Positions 37,301 to 49,711 of a DNA stretch of 64,000 nt are shown here, one piece after another. Each line of letters opens with the position of its first letter. The stretch's first letter is position 1. The notes beneath the pieces are model-generated. The model saw only the letters and a list, made by a program, of their open reading frames with translations. It made no database searches and had not been told where the DNA came from. Both the position numbers and the translations under genes were made by a program. Source of the DNA: Steinernema hermaphroditum (taxonomy: Eukaryota; Nematoda; Chromadorea; Rhabditida; Steinernematidae); the NCBI GenBank assembly GCA_030435675.1, contig CM059622.1:10354001-10418000 (forward strand). Reading direction: 5' to 3'.

Positions 37301-40300
37301 TCGTTCACTCGGTCTCTCCTTTCTTCCGCTCACCGCCAAGCAGGTGTGTGACCTCTGCCCTTCCTCCTCTCCTCCTTCTGTCCCGCATCCTCACTCTTCC
37401 ACCTTCAGATGTTCTTTGTCCTCAACGGCAATCGCACGAGAATCTATCGCGCCCTTTTGAATCCTCTAAAAGCGATTGACTTCGACGCGCTTCTTGAAGA
37501 AGTGAGCGAAGGACTACAGGTGATTTGAGGGGAGGGGCTCTCGAGCTGAGATGTTTCCATGCAGACGGCCATCTTCAAGCTCTACGCTTACGACGGCACG
37601 CGCATCACCAACGTCGAGCAGCTCTTCGCCATGAAGGAGGCGCGCGTCTTGGCCGTCCCCCGCAACGAGCGGCCGATCTTCAAAAGCGCCGATTCGGAGG
37701 AACTGATGGGGAACGGAGTCGCCCAGAAGTCCTATCTGCCGCCGATCTCGAAGACCCAGTTTTACGCCAGCAACACGGCCTCTACTTCGAAGACGCAAAT
37801 CACCAACCCGTCAGGTAACTCAGATGAAAAGACGAAAGAGTCAGTGGCTTCGATGTCTCCAATCGGATGGCACCGTACTTGTTTTCCGTTTATAGGAGCG
37901 GCTAAATTGCTTGTTTGTGCAAGAACAATAGCACAATTAGGAAGACCGGAACAAACAAGAACCGGGAGAAAAAACATCTTGAGTAGGGGAAGACGAGAGC
38001 ATCGTTTCAAATAGGAAAGGTCGGACAAAAGGTGTGAATTGTCCGTAGCGGTACATTTCGAATATTCAGCGTTTGAAAACATGAACAGCAAAAATGTATA
38101 AAAGGCATATTCGAGCCAGAATCTAAGCCATCTGAGTCGCTCTGACTCCCATACTTTTAGGCCCCCGACGGCAAATCAAACCCAGCAACAGCATCGAAAG
38201 AGCTCCAGCCTCCACAGCTCGTTCCAAGCCCACCATGGGCCTGACGAGAGGAGCCACCAATGGAATCCTCCCTTCGAGGATTCCGCGCGTCGATGACCCG
38301 ACGACGTCGAAAAAGAAGGCGGTGGCGAAGCCGCGACTGAAGCGAACGGGAACGGCACCGCCGCCGGTCATCGTCGAGAAGCAGCAGGCTAACCAGAGGC
38401 TGCCCCCGATCTCGAGGTCTTCGGTTTCGAACACCGCTGACGACAGCGATTCCGGAAGGCCCCGATCCACGGAGTACGACTGGAAGGAGGAGGACGAGGA
38501 GGAGACGGCCGAGGCGCTTAAAAGGCCCCCGACGACCTACGAAGAGGACTACGACGACGACCCGGAAAGGCCGAGGTCGAAGGCTTCGATTCTGGAGGAT
38601 CGCATAGAAGCCGGAGGAGGTGGACGACTGAGCGGCATGGAGGAGAAGACGGACGAAGAAGAGGAAGAAGAAGACCGAGGAAGAGAAGACGGCGAAGAAG
38701 AGGCAGGGAGGACAGAGGAAGATATTTCGCTGAGGAGTAGGGGAGAGGCTCCGGAGACGCCCTCGAGAGTAGAAGAGAGTGAAGAAGAGAAAGTAAAAGG
38801 AGGGGATCGGGAGGAAGAGGAGCTCGAAGAGGGGGACTACCAGGAAGATCCGCCTCTTCAGGAGGACTACACTTCTGGTGGAACACACTACGTGGATCCC
38901 CAGGAACGCGCCGCCGTCAAGATCCAAGCCTGGGCGAGAGGAAACTTCGCCAGGAAGACGTTGAACCTGGAGAGAGACGACGATCGATACGATGAGGAGG
39001 ACGACGAGCACATCCATGACCAGCACGAGGCGGCTCTAGTCATCCAGAGCCACTACAGAGGCTATAGGACGAGGAGAGAGCTGAAGGACGGCACCTACAA
39101 GTTCGTGAACGAAGGAAGACTCGTTCCGAAGGAGGAGATCCCGATGGAAGAGGAGGTAATGGGCCAGGAGGAGCTCCGGGAGACCCTGGAGCAGTTGGAG
39201 CAGCTGCAGCACATCCCCGAAGAAGACGAGCACCAACACGAGGAAGAGCCCGAGCCCACAGAGGACAAGAGGGACGAGATCGACGAGGACCTGCGGCCGG
39301 AGGAGGAGTTTCCGATTACGGTAGATGTGCCTCCGGAAACGGCGCACAACCCGAGACCTCCAGAGACTGACGGTGAGTAGGAAGTGTAGGAGGCAGAAGT
39401 GTCACAGAATGGCCTTCAGGAAACACTTATTCCGTCGTGGTGCACACTGGCGACCGAACGGGCGCCGGAACAGAGGCCGACCTCTACATCATCCTCCACG
39501 GAGAGGGCGGCAAGAGCGAGAAGATGCCGCTGAAGCAGGAGGTAAGCGCCACCTCTGCCGACCACCCACGACGTTTCACCTGCATGATGAACACTCTCAC
39601 TTTTCAGTACATAAATTGGTTGCAGACTGAAGCCGCGCCGAAGTTCAGGGAAAATAGTGTCGACTTCTTTTTGCTCCACTGCCGGTTTCTCGGCACTCTG
39701 ACTAAGATTGTCGTTGGACACGAGATCCATGGATACGGTACCCACCTTTTTTACATCTTTACTAGGACATGACCCGTAGTGTTTTCCTAAGCAACTCCAC
39801 CCCCTTGTAGTAGCCAGAGCAGCTCAAGTAGCCCACCCTCGTGTACTCTTGTATCATGCCTGCAGGGGCCGGCGTCTTCATCGACTACGTAACAGTCAAC
39901 GAGAACGTCCACGACGGGCGCCAGTACCTCTTCAACTGTTACAAGTGGTTCGACAGCGGAATGGTCGACGGAAAGATCGAGAGGACTCTGAAAATGACCG
40001 CCTACAGCTATGTCGCCTCGATCCCCGAGGACTACCGTATCACTCGTGAGCTTTCTTCACTGCCACCTCCTTCCTAAGTGCCCCTTCTAGGTGGAAACTG
40101 GGAGCTGATCCTGCACAGCGGCGACAAGCACGGCAACGGCGCCACCACCTCTCGACTCAACATCATCGGCTACGGTACCGAGGGCAAGTCGGAGAAGCTG
40201 AACATCTACGAGGAGAACCTCTCGAAAGTGCCGTCGACATCCCTTGTACAGGTTTTCGTCTTGAGATTGAACTTTTTATTTTTCGGAATGCGCTTTTTGC

Positions 40301-43098
40301 ATGAGTGCTGTGTGCCTGCATGCGAAGGAGGAATATTCCCGCCTAACTGAGACGTTCAGGTCGACTTCGGCAAGATCGGAGAACTGACGAAGGTGCGAAT
40401 CGAGATCGAAGGCCACGGCAACCAGCCGGACTACTACTTGAACTTCGTGGAACTCAAGGACCTAGACACCGAGGAACGGCTCGTGGTGAACTGTGGGAAG
40501 TGGCTACGGTGGAACAAGGGAGATGAGAAGCACGCGCAGTCCTTCCGCGACCTGGTCATCTTCAGAGCCGGAGAGAAGAAGGCTCCCCTTCCAGGTGAGA
40601 CCTTTTTTGGGCATTGATGGCAGGGCGTTCCATATTGATTGGACCACTTGTTCATCTTGGACAATGTGTGACAAATTGCACTTTGACCAGCAAACACTGG
40701 AAACGCATCGGCAGTCATTCGTTCACTATTTGATCAACAAGGCCCTCTTTGCTGTCCTCGTTTTCAAAGCCATGGGAAGGATCCACCATTCTTCGAACTG
40801 TCGCGCCCAAACATCCCATAATCCATCAGGGGAGAGGTGGAGCTCCTTGGAAACCGTAGCGCTTCTGGAGTTCGCGGCAGCAATGTCCAAGAAGTGGAAG
40901 GATGAATCGCCGATCGTCCCGGGAAGATCGCCGACTGAGTGTGTCGCCAAGTTTGAGCAGCTCATGAAGGAGATGATCAGGAGGGAGAGGATGACGGAGG
41001 CCGTCGAGGTCCTTCTGAGGACCTCCACTCCCAAGCGTTCGACCGCTCGAGGCGAGGACGAACTGATGGCGATTCAGAAAAGACTTGACAGGACGGCGGA
41101 GGAGCGGAACCGGAAGATGCAGGCCACTCTCCGCAGGATCTCGGGCTCCTCGCACTCTCTTGTGAGGCATCCATCCTACAGAGATTTCGACGATTTCAAG
41201 AAGGAGAAGTCCTCTCTGGACCTCCAGCAGAGTGCTCAGGACAGAAATGAGTGGAAGACGCTGATCGAAGAAGAACGGAGAAAGATCTTTGACTTAAAAC
41301 AGAGCGCCCAGAATGGATTGCCGCCTAGAAACAAGATGAGAAGGCGGGTCGGGACAGTGTTCCTGGGAGACCTCTGTTTGGGACACCTCTTGGAGCAAGG
41401 AAATGCGACGGACTACAAGAAGGTGTCGGAGAAGGAGATCGAAGACCTCGAGAACGCCTTTGCCGCTTTGCCCATTCTGGGAAAGAAAAGCGAGGGTCAC
41501 AAAGCCAGAGCGGTCAAGAAGACGAAGGAAAAGAAGGAGTAAAGGATCTCGAGTCTTTTAAATTTCTTTTGTCATTCTGATAAATAACTGTTCTTATCTC
41601 AAATCTACAAGTCTCCCCAAAAAGTCCTAAAAGTGCAACATCGATCGATTTCAGTGTTCACCTACGAGGGAAAACTGCGCATCATGACCTCGTCGATCAA
41701 AAGTTGCGACGAAGAGGTGCGGATCGAACTGATCAGCAAAAACGACGAAACGGGCATTTTCCCTGTGGTTCTGGAGAACAGAGACGGCGACAGCTACGTA
41801 GGCGTGCCCTTGTTGAGGAGTTCACCTCATCTCTGTTTAAGGACGTTTCGTTCAAAGTGGACGCCGTGGACATCGGCGACGTTCTCTGCGCGCAGATCTA
41901 CTTCTCGCCGACGCTGATCGGAGAAGAGATCTACGAGGGCATCTCTTGTGTACACGAGATCCTCCACAAACACGACGCGATGCCCGACGCCGTCAACTCC
42001 TACTGGATAGTCTCCTACCTAACCGTCCGGAAGTCGAACCACTTCCCGCAGCGAAGGGTCCTAAAGCGATCGCGCTGCAGACCTCTGGCCGAGAGGAACG
42101 CGAGCTACGTGAAGCAGCTCTATTACGTCAGTACGTAGGGGAAAGGGGCGCTTTCGAGTAGTCGCTGGATGGTTGCAGAGACGGAGGAGATGACGACGCG
42201 GATCAGCAAGAAAAAGAAGGCGATCCAGGGGCCGAAGGAGAGCCACTGGATGCTCTCGATGAAGCTGCGCGAGGACAGCACGGTGCTGCCTGAGGTCATC
42301 CTCTGCTCCCGGGAGACAGAGGTCAAGATGGACGTGATCAGCAGGGAGATGGTGGACGGCGTGGTCAACTACGAGGTACACACAGTCCTCTCCCGCCTAC
42401 AAAATCGCTTTAGAAAAAAGGGAACATCGGCACGATCACGAAGATCCGAGTAGGTATGGACAGCTTCTCCTACGTCAAAGGAAAGGAGAAGGCTACGCCC
42501 GAAGTTTCGTTTATTCTTAAGGTGGGACCGTCCATCCCATCGGGTGCCCACAGATTGCCTTCAGATGCGATTGGTGGACTCCGCGAATGGCGACGAACTG
42601 CCCTTCCCCGACCCCTACGTGGCTCTTCAGCCCCACAACTCCATCTGCGTGATCGAGTTCCCGGCAACGTGGCCCGACTCAGAGCCTCCGAAGGGTAGCG
42701 AAGTGGTTTAGATGTCGGAGACGATCGAACTGACCGTCTTTAGGCATTGTGTATGAGGTATACATACAGACGAAGGCTTCTAACGGGTCGTTTCGAGTAA
42801 AGGCGAAACTCATCGGAGAACGCGGCCTCCACTCCGGGTTCAGAAAGCTGGAGGAGCCGGGAGTCGACGATCTCTTCGCTGAGGATACGGTAGGAGAGAG
42901 GCTCACCGGAACCGCGACTGGGTCTTTTTTCAGGAAAGAATGCTCCGATTGCAGGCGTTGCATTTGGGTGAACTGAAGGCGATAGAAATCGACGTGGAGG
43001 CGTCGAAATCCGGGGAACCGTTCGAGTGGGAGTGTGCCGAGATCCGCGTGGTTAACACCGGCAATCTGCACTACTACGAATTTGACTGCGGAACGTAG
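34346..43098 (+). CDS. Doublecortin-IQ-PLAT multidomain protein (20 exons)
   Basis: A large protein, about 1399 residues, probably bound to microtubules. Exons: 34346-34384, 35110-35334, 36672-36829, 36881-36995, 37260-37343, 37409-37519, 37565-37814, 38161-39372, 39420-39541, 39608-39737, 39866-40045, 40091-40251, 40360-40594, 41655-41797, 41842-42130, 42179-42375, 42414-42521, 42565-42694, 42744-42889, 42934-43098. Two doublecortin domains come first (about residues 73-175, with KTVFFYKEGD, and 206-290, with MFFVLNGN). Then a long acidic stretch rich in Glu and Asp, two IQ motifs (AAVKIQAWARG near 578, AALVIQSHYRG near 617) expected to bind calmodulin, and five PLAT/LH2-like domains (about 732-875, 876-1007, 1008-1151, 1155-1296, 1297-1399). 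The halves recall RP1-type and LOXHD1-type proteins, known from axonemes and hair bundles. The first exon is uncertain; the ATG at 35140 is an alternative start 23 residues later. Confidence 0.82.
40664..41542 (+). CDS. Intronless gene nested in a DCX-PLAT intron, SANT/Myb-like domain
   Basis: An open frame of 292 residues (256 if it starts at the ATG at 40772) lies wholly within the 1060-base intron 40595-41654 of the doublecortin-PLAT gene, same strand. Near residues 58-100 the pattern W...E...LLEFAAAMSKKW, then GRSPTECVAKFEQL, fits a SANT/Myb-like helix-turn-helix. The rest is charged, with KRST, RRR and a Lys-rich tail (VKKTKEKKE), so a nuclear protein is plausible. The GRSPTEC turn resembles SANT domains such as that of the MIS18BP1/KNL-2 group, but I would not assign it on this. 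No intron is visible; a retrocopy is possible. A clear AATAAA is lacking. Confidence 0.65.
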   Translation: MCDKLHFDQQTLETHRQSFVHYLINKALFAVLVFKAMGRIHHSSNCRAQTSHNPSGERWSSLETVALLEFAAAMSKKWKDESPIVPGRSPTECVAKFEQLMKEMIRRERMTEAVEVLLRTSTPKRSTARGEDELMAIQKRLDRTAEERNRKMQATLRRISGSSHSLVRHPSYRDFDDFKKEKSSLDLQQSAQDRNEWKTLIEEERRKIFDLKQSAQNGLPPRNKMRRRVGTVFLGDLCLGHLLEQGNATDYKKVSEKEIEDLENAFAALPILGKKSEGHKARAVKKTKEKKE

Positions 43099-43399
43099 GA
43101 GAGTCCATTTCAGGCCTACTTTCTAAGCCGTTCCTTTCAGGACGTTCACGAATGAAAACCGACAACAATTGTTCTCTGTTGCTCCAATTCCAATTGCTCA
43201 CTCGGTCTGAAGCGATCGAATCTGTGCCTTCCACGTTAGTCACTATGTAGAATTGTTCGTAGTTTCACTATTCAGTCAGCAATAAATTATGATTTATTTT
43301 TCATTGAGTCACTTATCAGAGCTGTACGCGTGAAGAATAGAGTGAAAGAGGGCGGAAAAGTTTTGGGCTGCCGCCGAAGAAGGCAAGTGCTCTCTTGAT
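43099..43399. other. Stretch between the DCX-PLAT gene and a hAT-type MITE
   Basis: Presumed 3' untranslated part of the preceding gene with an AATAAA at 43281. Nothing else seen. Confidence 0.5.
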
Positions 43400-43572
43400 C
43401 AGGGTTGGGCGGAATTCCGACTTCCGACTTCCGCAAGCCCGGAATTCCGCGTTTTTTTCGCTTCCGACTTCCGAGTTCCGTTTTCGCGGCCCAACTTCCG
43501 ACTTCCGTTTTCAAAGCTGAACTTCCGACTTCCGACTTCCGTTTTCAAAATTTTTACTTCCGCCCATCCCTG
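43400..43572. mobile_element. hAT-type MITE, 173 bp, with ACTTCCG internal repeats
   Basis: The ends CAGGGTTGGGCGGAA and TTCCGCCCATCCCTG are inverted copies with one mismatch, and both sides carry the 8-base duplication CTCTTGAT (43392-43399 and 43573-43580). This is the hallmark of hAT elements (CAGGG ends, 8-bp target duplication). The interior is almost wholly made of ACTTCCG and GTTCCG units in loose tandem, with poly-T spacers. No coding capacity. Confidence 0.92.
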
Positions 43573-46526
43573 CTCTTGATCCTTTCATTCATTGGGATTG
43601 AAAAGGGCGCGTCAAATGTTTTCTTTTGTCCTTTTTTCGAATTGGATCAGTTTCAACGTCGTCATATGTCATCTCGTGCAGATTCTCGCGACCGTTTGAC
43701 CGTTGCAGACATTTGAGGCAAGTAGTGTAGAGAGATAAAAGGAATTTAAAGAATCCGAGGGACTCAAAGACGCCAGTTCCTCCTCAAATCATATGATTTG
43801 AATCAAATATTTGATACTAGCTCTTTAGCATTTACTCTAAAAAAAGAACTTTCGAGGATTTTGCTGTCAGGATTGCCTCCACCACCGGATAGCAAACAAC
43901 TCTTCAAGGAATGTCACTGTTGACATCTTCTATAAATGGAGTTCCTCTATTTCAAGAAGTTTTGCCTTCTTTACATGTAGAAAGCTGTCGTGCCACACCT
44001 CCCTGGTTGCATTCCCGGGGGAGTCATCAGAAGCGTCTGATTCCTTCGTCTTCCTCTGTTTACATTCTTTCCCGTCCGTCTTCCACTCGGGCCATAAATT
44101 ACGGTAATCCTCTTCAATTTTCGGATTAATCCTTCAAGCTCTTCCGCCTCGCGGAACAATGCAACTTCGAGGCGATCATTTAATATTGATGAACTCCCCC
44201 GCCGCCGGGCCATAAAACGCGATACGTCCCGGAATCAATAGAGCCGGGCACCTTTGTCCGCGCGGGCTAATTTCCAAAAAGCGCGGCGCGTCCTCCACCC
44301 TCTCGCGAAGTCAAGGAGACGTCATTCTCGACGGAAGCGCCGTCCGAATCGATGGGCAGCTCGTTGACATGTTGCCAATTAGTGGCTGTTGGCCCTCGGC
44401 CCGACAAATGCCTCGATTGCCGCGGGCGGCGAGGGTGGACCTTTCCAGAATGGGGGCCGTTTTGCCTCGTGGAGTGAATCGCCAAATTAGCGCTGAATGT
44501 CAGTTACCGTTTCCTATTCGTCTCTGTTTGAAGCTGATCTCTTGAGAGAACTTCTGCTTGGATAGTGCCTTGATTCTGGCTCTGTGAAGAGTTGGAAGAA
44601 CGCCTTTTGATCCACATGCATGTTCTTTGTTATCTTCTCTGACATCTGGAGCCTTCGATTCTGTTGCCTCTTCTGTTGGATATCTATCCATGCATCTGGC
44701 CCAGTGCTTTTGAGTCCTTTAGCATAGGGACACCCAAACGTGACGAGAGTTGTGAAAACCCCTCTGTTCTAGACGATCGGGGTGCACTCATTCGTCATTC
44801 GCGGGATTATTGGCTCAAACCGTTTTTGGAAATCACTCCCTTCTTGTACTTTTCCACTACCTATGAGTTATGCTTTCTGAGCCCTGTTGTTCTCTTCTTC
44901 TCGGCCATCTTGAAAGCTGCCGGACTAACGTCGTCCCTCATTCGATCTTCTCCAAATCGCCCGATAAAACAATTTGCAACATCCATCAAACTCCCGCCCT
45001 CCCCTCCTCCTGGACTTCCTCTTCCCCCAGAGTTTCCCTCTAGGCGCACTTCTCACAAGACGGTGCACTTCCACCCGCATTGTTCTCGACGGCTCCGCTC
45101 GGCTCCAGAATTTATACATGAGTAGTTCATCGCCACTTCCACTCGGATTATCGATCGGATTTCACGCGCTTTGGCCCTCCACTGGCCCGAAAAGCGCTAA
45201 TTCCCCTTTGGGCAGTCGTGCCCGCGGGGACGACGGCGTTTCCGCTGTTTTTGATCGGCTAAACGCCGGAAACGATCTGACCCGAGGCGGCGGAGTCGCG
45301 TCGGAGTGGACGGCTCATCAGTGTAAACAAGACGGCCGATCCTTTGAGGGCTCTTGTCGCGACGCCCAAATTTGATTAGACCCTCTTTGCTGTGCGTGGA
45401 TTGAATTACACGCTCGCTTCTCGGTTAGGAAGTGAGGTCGCGACGTGCATCTCCCGCGAAGAGCCATTGATTCGCGCCTCCCCGTTAGGCACTTAGCCTC
45501 TGGAATCCAGACGGAACGCCGCCAGGGAACAGGTGGCGCCGAGGGTTCCCCTTTGTTCAGAGGGTGATCAATCGATCTCGGGTGTTTCAGAGTCGACAAC
45601 GACGAGGGAGTAGAGCGACCATATGATGCGGAGTCCGAGAACGTCTGGCTAGACGATTAGGACATGAACGCGACGGGAAGTGGAAGAACCTGAAGAATTC
45701 GACTCTCAAGTAAGTCAGCCTCGTGGATGTAACTCAAAACTGAGAAAAACACTCAAAGATCGTACTTAGCACCCGACTTCAAAAACAATTCCTCCAAAAC
45801 CGTCGTTCTTTTCTTCGCTTTCCGCCTCGAAGCACATCTCTTTTGTTTTCCGCGGAAATACTCAAAGCACGCACACGACTGAAATGAGTTTTTGGTCGGT
45901 GAAAAGACAGAGGTGCCACCATACTCCGCGTTCCGTGGTCAAAACTGCCGTTTCTTTTAATCCTTTTCGAAATTTCGCGACTTTTGTTTACTTGTGAACG
46001 TCCCCGTCTTAACCAAATTTAATCTCTTTCTTTCGACGATGTTAGTGCCTTGACGAGTCAAAAACAAGAAGGTGAAACAAGTCAGAATGGTTCCAAAGAG
46101 GCGCGATGACGCAAAAGCCAGACGAAGCCTTTCTCATTTGAACGAGTTGAAGTTTATGATCCTTTCTCTGACCCTGTTCTGTAAACTTGCCTTATCTATA
46201 TGTAATATTCGTGTTACCAAACGCTCAATTTCTGTAATGCTCTGTTGGCAAAACGATTTGCATTATAATAAATTGCAATACAATCGCGAATTTATATCCT
46301 CCGCTTCGGTCTCCTCAGAAGCCGTGTACATTCTCTGCAGTGTCCCCTTCCAAACAAGGGTGACCAAGTAGGAAGTCCTTGCGAAGTCATTAATCCGGAA
46401 AGCAATAACAAGAAGCAGTAAAACTTAAGTGGTCGTTGGAGTGACTAATTCTCTATTTGTTTCTCGCGTTTCACCTGCTTCCCCCGACGACTTCTCATTG
46501 CAGGCGCCCTCCGCTGAGTCTCCAGA

Positions 46527-46688
46527 ATGCTCGCCGCCCGCGGAGTCTCTCTGGGTCTCGGGAAGATCAACCTTTCCGACCTCCATAACTTTCCTGGCGG
46601 CGATCGAGCGGCCATCGGCCGGACCCGACGGTCCAAGGATGTAGCGGTGAAGCCGAAACTGAGAGTCAAGAAGCACGTCGACAAGAAG
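46527..46688 (+). CDS. Possible orphan coding exon, product unknown
   Basis: An ATG directly after a splice-acceptor-like TCTCCAG opens 54 codons, with the GC-ending codon use of the real genes here, and ends at AAG|GTGGGG, a weak donor. The peptide begins MLAARGVSLGLGKINLSDLH and ends in a basic Lys/Arg run. I do not recognise it, and I find no clear next exon. The opposite strand is also open over 46425-46739, so the strand itself is uncertain. Confidence 0.3.
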
Positions 46689-48510
46689 GTGGGGCTTTAC
46701 CATAAGATTCTTTTGGCGAACGCAGCGGATAGACGGCATTTTGTGTGAATAATGGCGGATATTATCAATGCCCGTTTAGTGAGCTCGATGATTCTGTGAA
46801 AGATGCATGCCATTATTTCTATCACCTGCACAATCAAAAACCAAATATTGAAATGCCCGAGAATCGATGGGACCTGTCTGTATGTGTTTTTGTACGCGTG
46901 GAAAACACCCACACAGAATAAGGAACCTGAGTACCTGCACGACCCGCTTACAAACGAAACACGTTCGCAATGTGCCACATAAACAGCTGGGTCCAGCCGC
47001 TCTACTCCACTGTGCCTGTGAGGGTGTTAGGCCTTGCGTTTCTATGATTTCTTTTATAATTTCTGGGCCGTTTTCAACTTGTTTTGTGGGCACCATTCTT
47101 GCCGCCTGCAAGGCTACTTCGACTTTAAATTTGAAATTGAAATTCTAATTAAAAAGTTATGGTTTATAGTTTAAGTAAAGTTTTAAAAAATAAAGTTTAA
47201 GTAGCATTTCAGTACCAAATGAACCATTCTTAATCATTGATGTGAACAAGCACGAGCAAATAAAATAGAACTTTTCTTTTCACCACTGGATCAGATACTT
47301 ACTAGAACAATACCGGAAATGGATGTTTGTCAATAACAGCATTAACCACTTTTGTATTTTCGTGAAACAGAAAATTCAGTTTAAGGTTAGTTGTAAAAAA
47401 ATGTTTATTTGACTCTTTTGTCCCGGTCTCTCTGTCCACTTACTCAAAATTTATTTCTGCCTTACGGAAATGTGCAAAGGTGCAAAAGAAATGACCTTTG
47501 GATTTTTTTTGATTGCCAAAAGCACGGCTACCCGAGACTGTACGTTTCCAAGTTGACCTCCACAATGGATGTCAACTTTGAGCTCAAAGATCCCCGTTTG
47601 CTTTTCATATAACACTTTCTTACTTTACCTGTGTAAATGGCGGCATCAGAGTAAAACGCTCAGAAAAAGGTAAAGAGGTCCATAATCGGACCAGAGTGAA
47701 AGCTGAGCACAAAATGGGCTGATGTCATCAAAGTTAATGGTGAATAGCTTGAGTAAAATGGCTAAAATCATTACAAAAGTGTCCCGTTTTCAATGCTCCA
47801 GCCCAATAAAGAGGGAAACGGACTAGATTGCAATTGTTTCAGGAAGGTCAAAATGCTTTTGATGTTTTGTTGTCTAAACACTGTGCCCTCTTTTGGAGAC
47901 CGATCACTCATCTGCAAACACAATCAAAGCATAAAGGTTCCCACTGGATTCATAGTCGCAAACAGGAACTAGTGTCAAAGAGGAAGACGAATATACATAG
48001 AAGTCATCTCATCTCGTATTACTAGAGAATCCTAACTTCTTCCTTCCCGTTTCCGCGCGCTTATTCCGTTCCGTCCCCCTCGAATGCATAAATATCGAAT
48101 TATGTCCACTCGGGGCTTCCGATTACGCGGCGAAGGTGCGAATCCGGCCCCGTCGGGCGCTCCTCGAGTATCAGACGACTTCTCAAGTGCCCACCGGCTC
48201 TTCATCCTCTCCGAGTGTTTGATCAGCCCCCGTGAGAAGCGCCGCGCTCCGGATTGCGGAAGGAGTGCGGTCGATACTCGTGCCTCGTTTGTGGCTCACG
48301 CGACACCTAATTAACGCTCTCTTTCCTCTCCTCCGCGTCGCCGACGACGTTCGCTTAATCGCGCGATAAACTGATTGGGACGCCGACGGATAGGTCTCCA
48401 AACCCGAAACGTGTTTTGCCGACCCTCGGCTCCTTCATTTCGCTTCTTTATTCATTGGAATCGGACATTCCGGCCTCTCCCCAGGAATTCCCTTGTTTTC
48501 GGGTGATGTA

Positions 48511-48600
48511 AATGACGCGACAACGACGGAGAGCCCGCGAGAAGCGCCGACTCGTGCGCTCCTTCTTCCTGCGCTCCTACTACGAACGCAATCGAAAGGT
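48511..48600 (+). CDS. Possible short basic exon, product unknown
   Basis: An open frame from about 48511 ends at AAG|GTAAAC, a good donor. From the ATG at 48511 it contains MTRQRRRAREKRRLVRSFF and further Arg-rich residues. It might be an upstream exon of the TMEM200-like gene or part of an unrecognised gene. Support is only frame, codon use and one splice site. Confidence 0.25.
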
Positions 48601-49711
48601 AAACACTTGGGGCGTTGGAGGGTCACTTAATTAGGCTGCTGACAAACACTTATGGAGATGTTCAGCGAAGGTCCTCTGATGGGTGAAAAAAACTCATAAA
48701 AGAGAAGAAAGACAAGAAGACGTTGTTGTAGAAAGCTTCTTTGGTAGATTTTATTTGGACGGACTAGGTGCAAGACTTGCTTTCACCAAATTGGAAATTG
48801 CGCTCGCATGCTTCTAAAAAAGGATATCAAAGTTTTGATTTGGATTTGATTTGGACGTGCTTTTCTCTTCATCTTTGAATGTGATACATGGCCACTTCTT
48901 TAATTTCCCACGCTACGTGCTAGATTGAAGACGAGGAGTTGCAGGGTCCTGGGAAAACGTTCTAATCCAGTGCCGGTGGCGACGCTTTCGTCGAGATTAG
49001 ATCCTAAAGTGTGGTCTGCTGTTTTGGATGAAATGGGTCCTAGAGAGGCTGCACAAGACATGCACTTGTCAGATTAGGGACAAAATAGATTGTTCAACAT
49101 GGTCCCGGTCTCTAGCATTCCCAGTAGGACCTTCGATTGATGCTTGGTTCTTATGTACAAACAGATAAATCATAGAAGTTGGAAATCTTGAAAGGGCTAT
49201 GATTCTGCGCTAATCACCCTTTTTTCTTCACAGAAGGTTTGACGGATCCTGTAGAGGACAAAGAAACGCCGATCTATAGTAGAATGCTCGCCTCTTTACA
49301 ACCTCAATTCTGCACGTTCCACCTGTTTGTCCTGCAGATTTAAGTGATGATCTTTCCCAGCGATCCAAGTCACAAAATCCTCTAAATCGCGCCGCCCCAT
49401 CCCTTAGCTTCTCTTCCCGGTCCATTTCAATTTCTATTGTTTTGGACCCCAATCGACACAAATCGCATTTCTTCTGCACGTGCCCTCTACTACAAGTCGT
49501 ACAAATTCTGTCCTCATCTGGCCCATCTGTTCCCCGTCCTCTCAATCTGGCCTCCCCGACGCCCTCTCCTCCGCCGCAATCGTCTCATTTCACCGACGCC
49601 GCCAAACCTAAACAGATAATATCCGCTGAGTCGAAATGCAATTTCGAATCATTCAAAATTCGTTTTTGCGCCTCTCGCGCGTCGTCGTCGCTTTGTTCTC
49701 TCCCGGTGGAG

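Larger units (their letters stand above)
43573..49711. other. Long gene-poor stretch before the TMEM200-like gene
   Basis: AT-rich sequence with GC-rich islands at about 44200-44480, 45080-45600 and 48060-48600. The islands hold homeodomain-type TAATT/TTAAT cores and GC-box-like runs and may be regulatory (inference). Two exon-like pieces at 46527-46688 and 48511-48600 are listed separately. I see nothing else. Confidence 0.45.

Noticed and set aside
38157..39026. Leu/Val-rich open frame antisense to the acidic part of the DCX-PLAT gene
   Set aside because: It is the mirror of GAG/GAA codons for Glu; the plus frame has IQ motifs and joins the neighbouring exons in phase.
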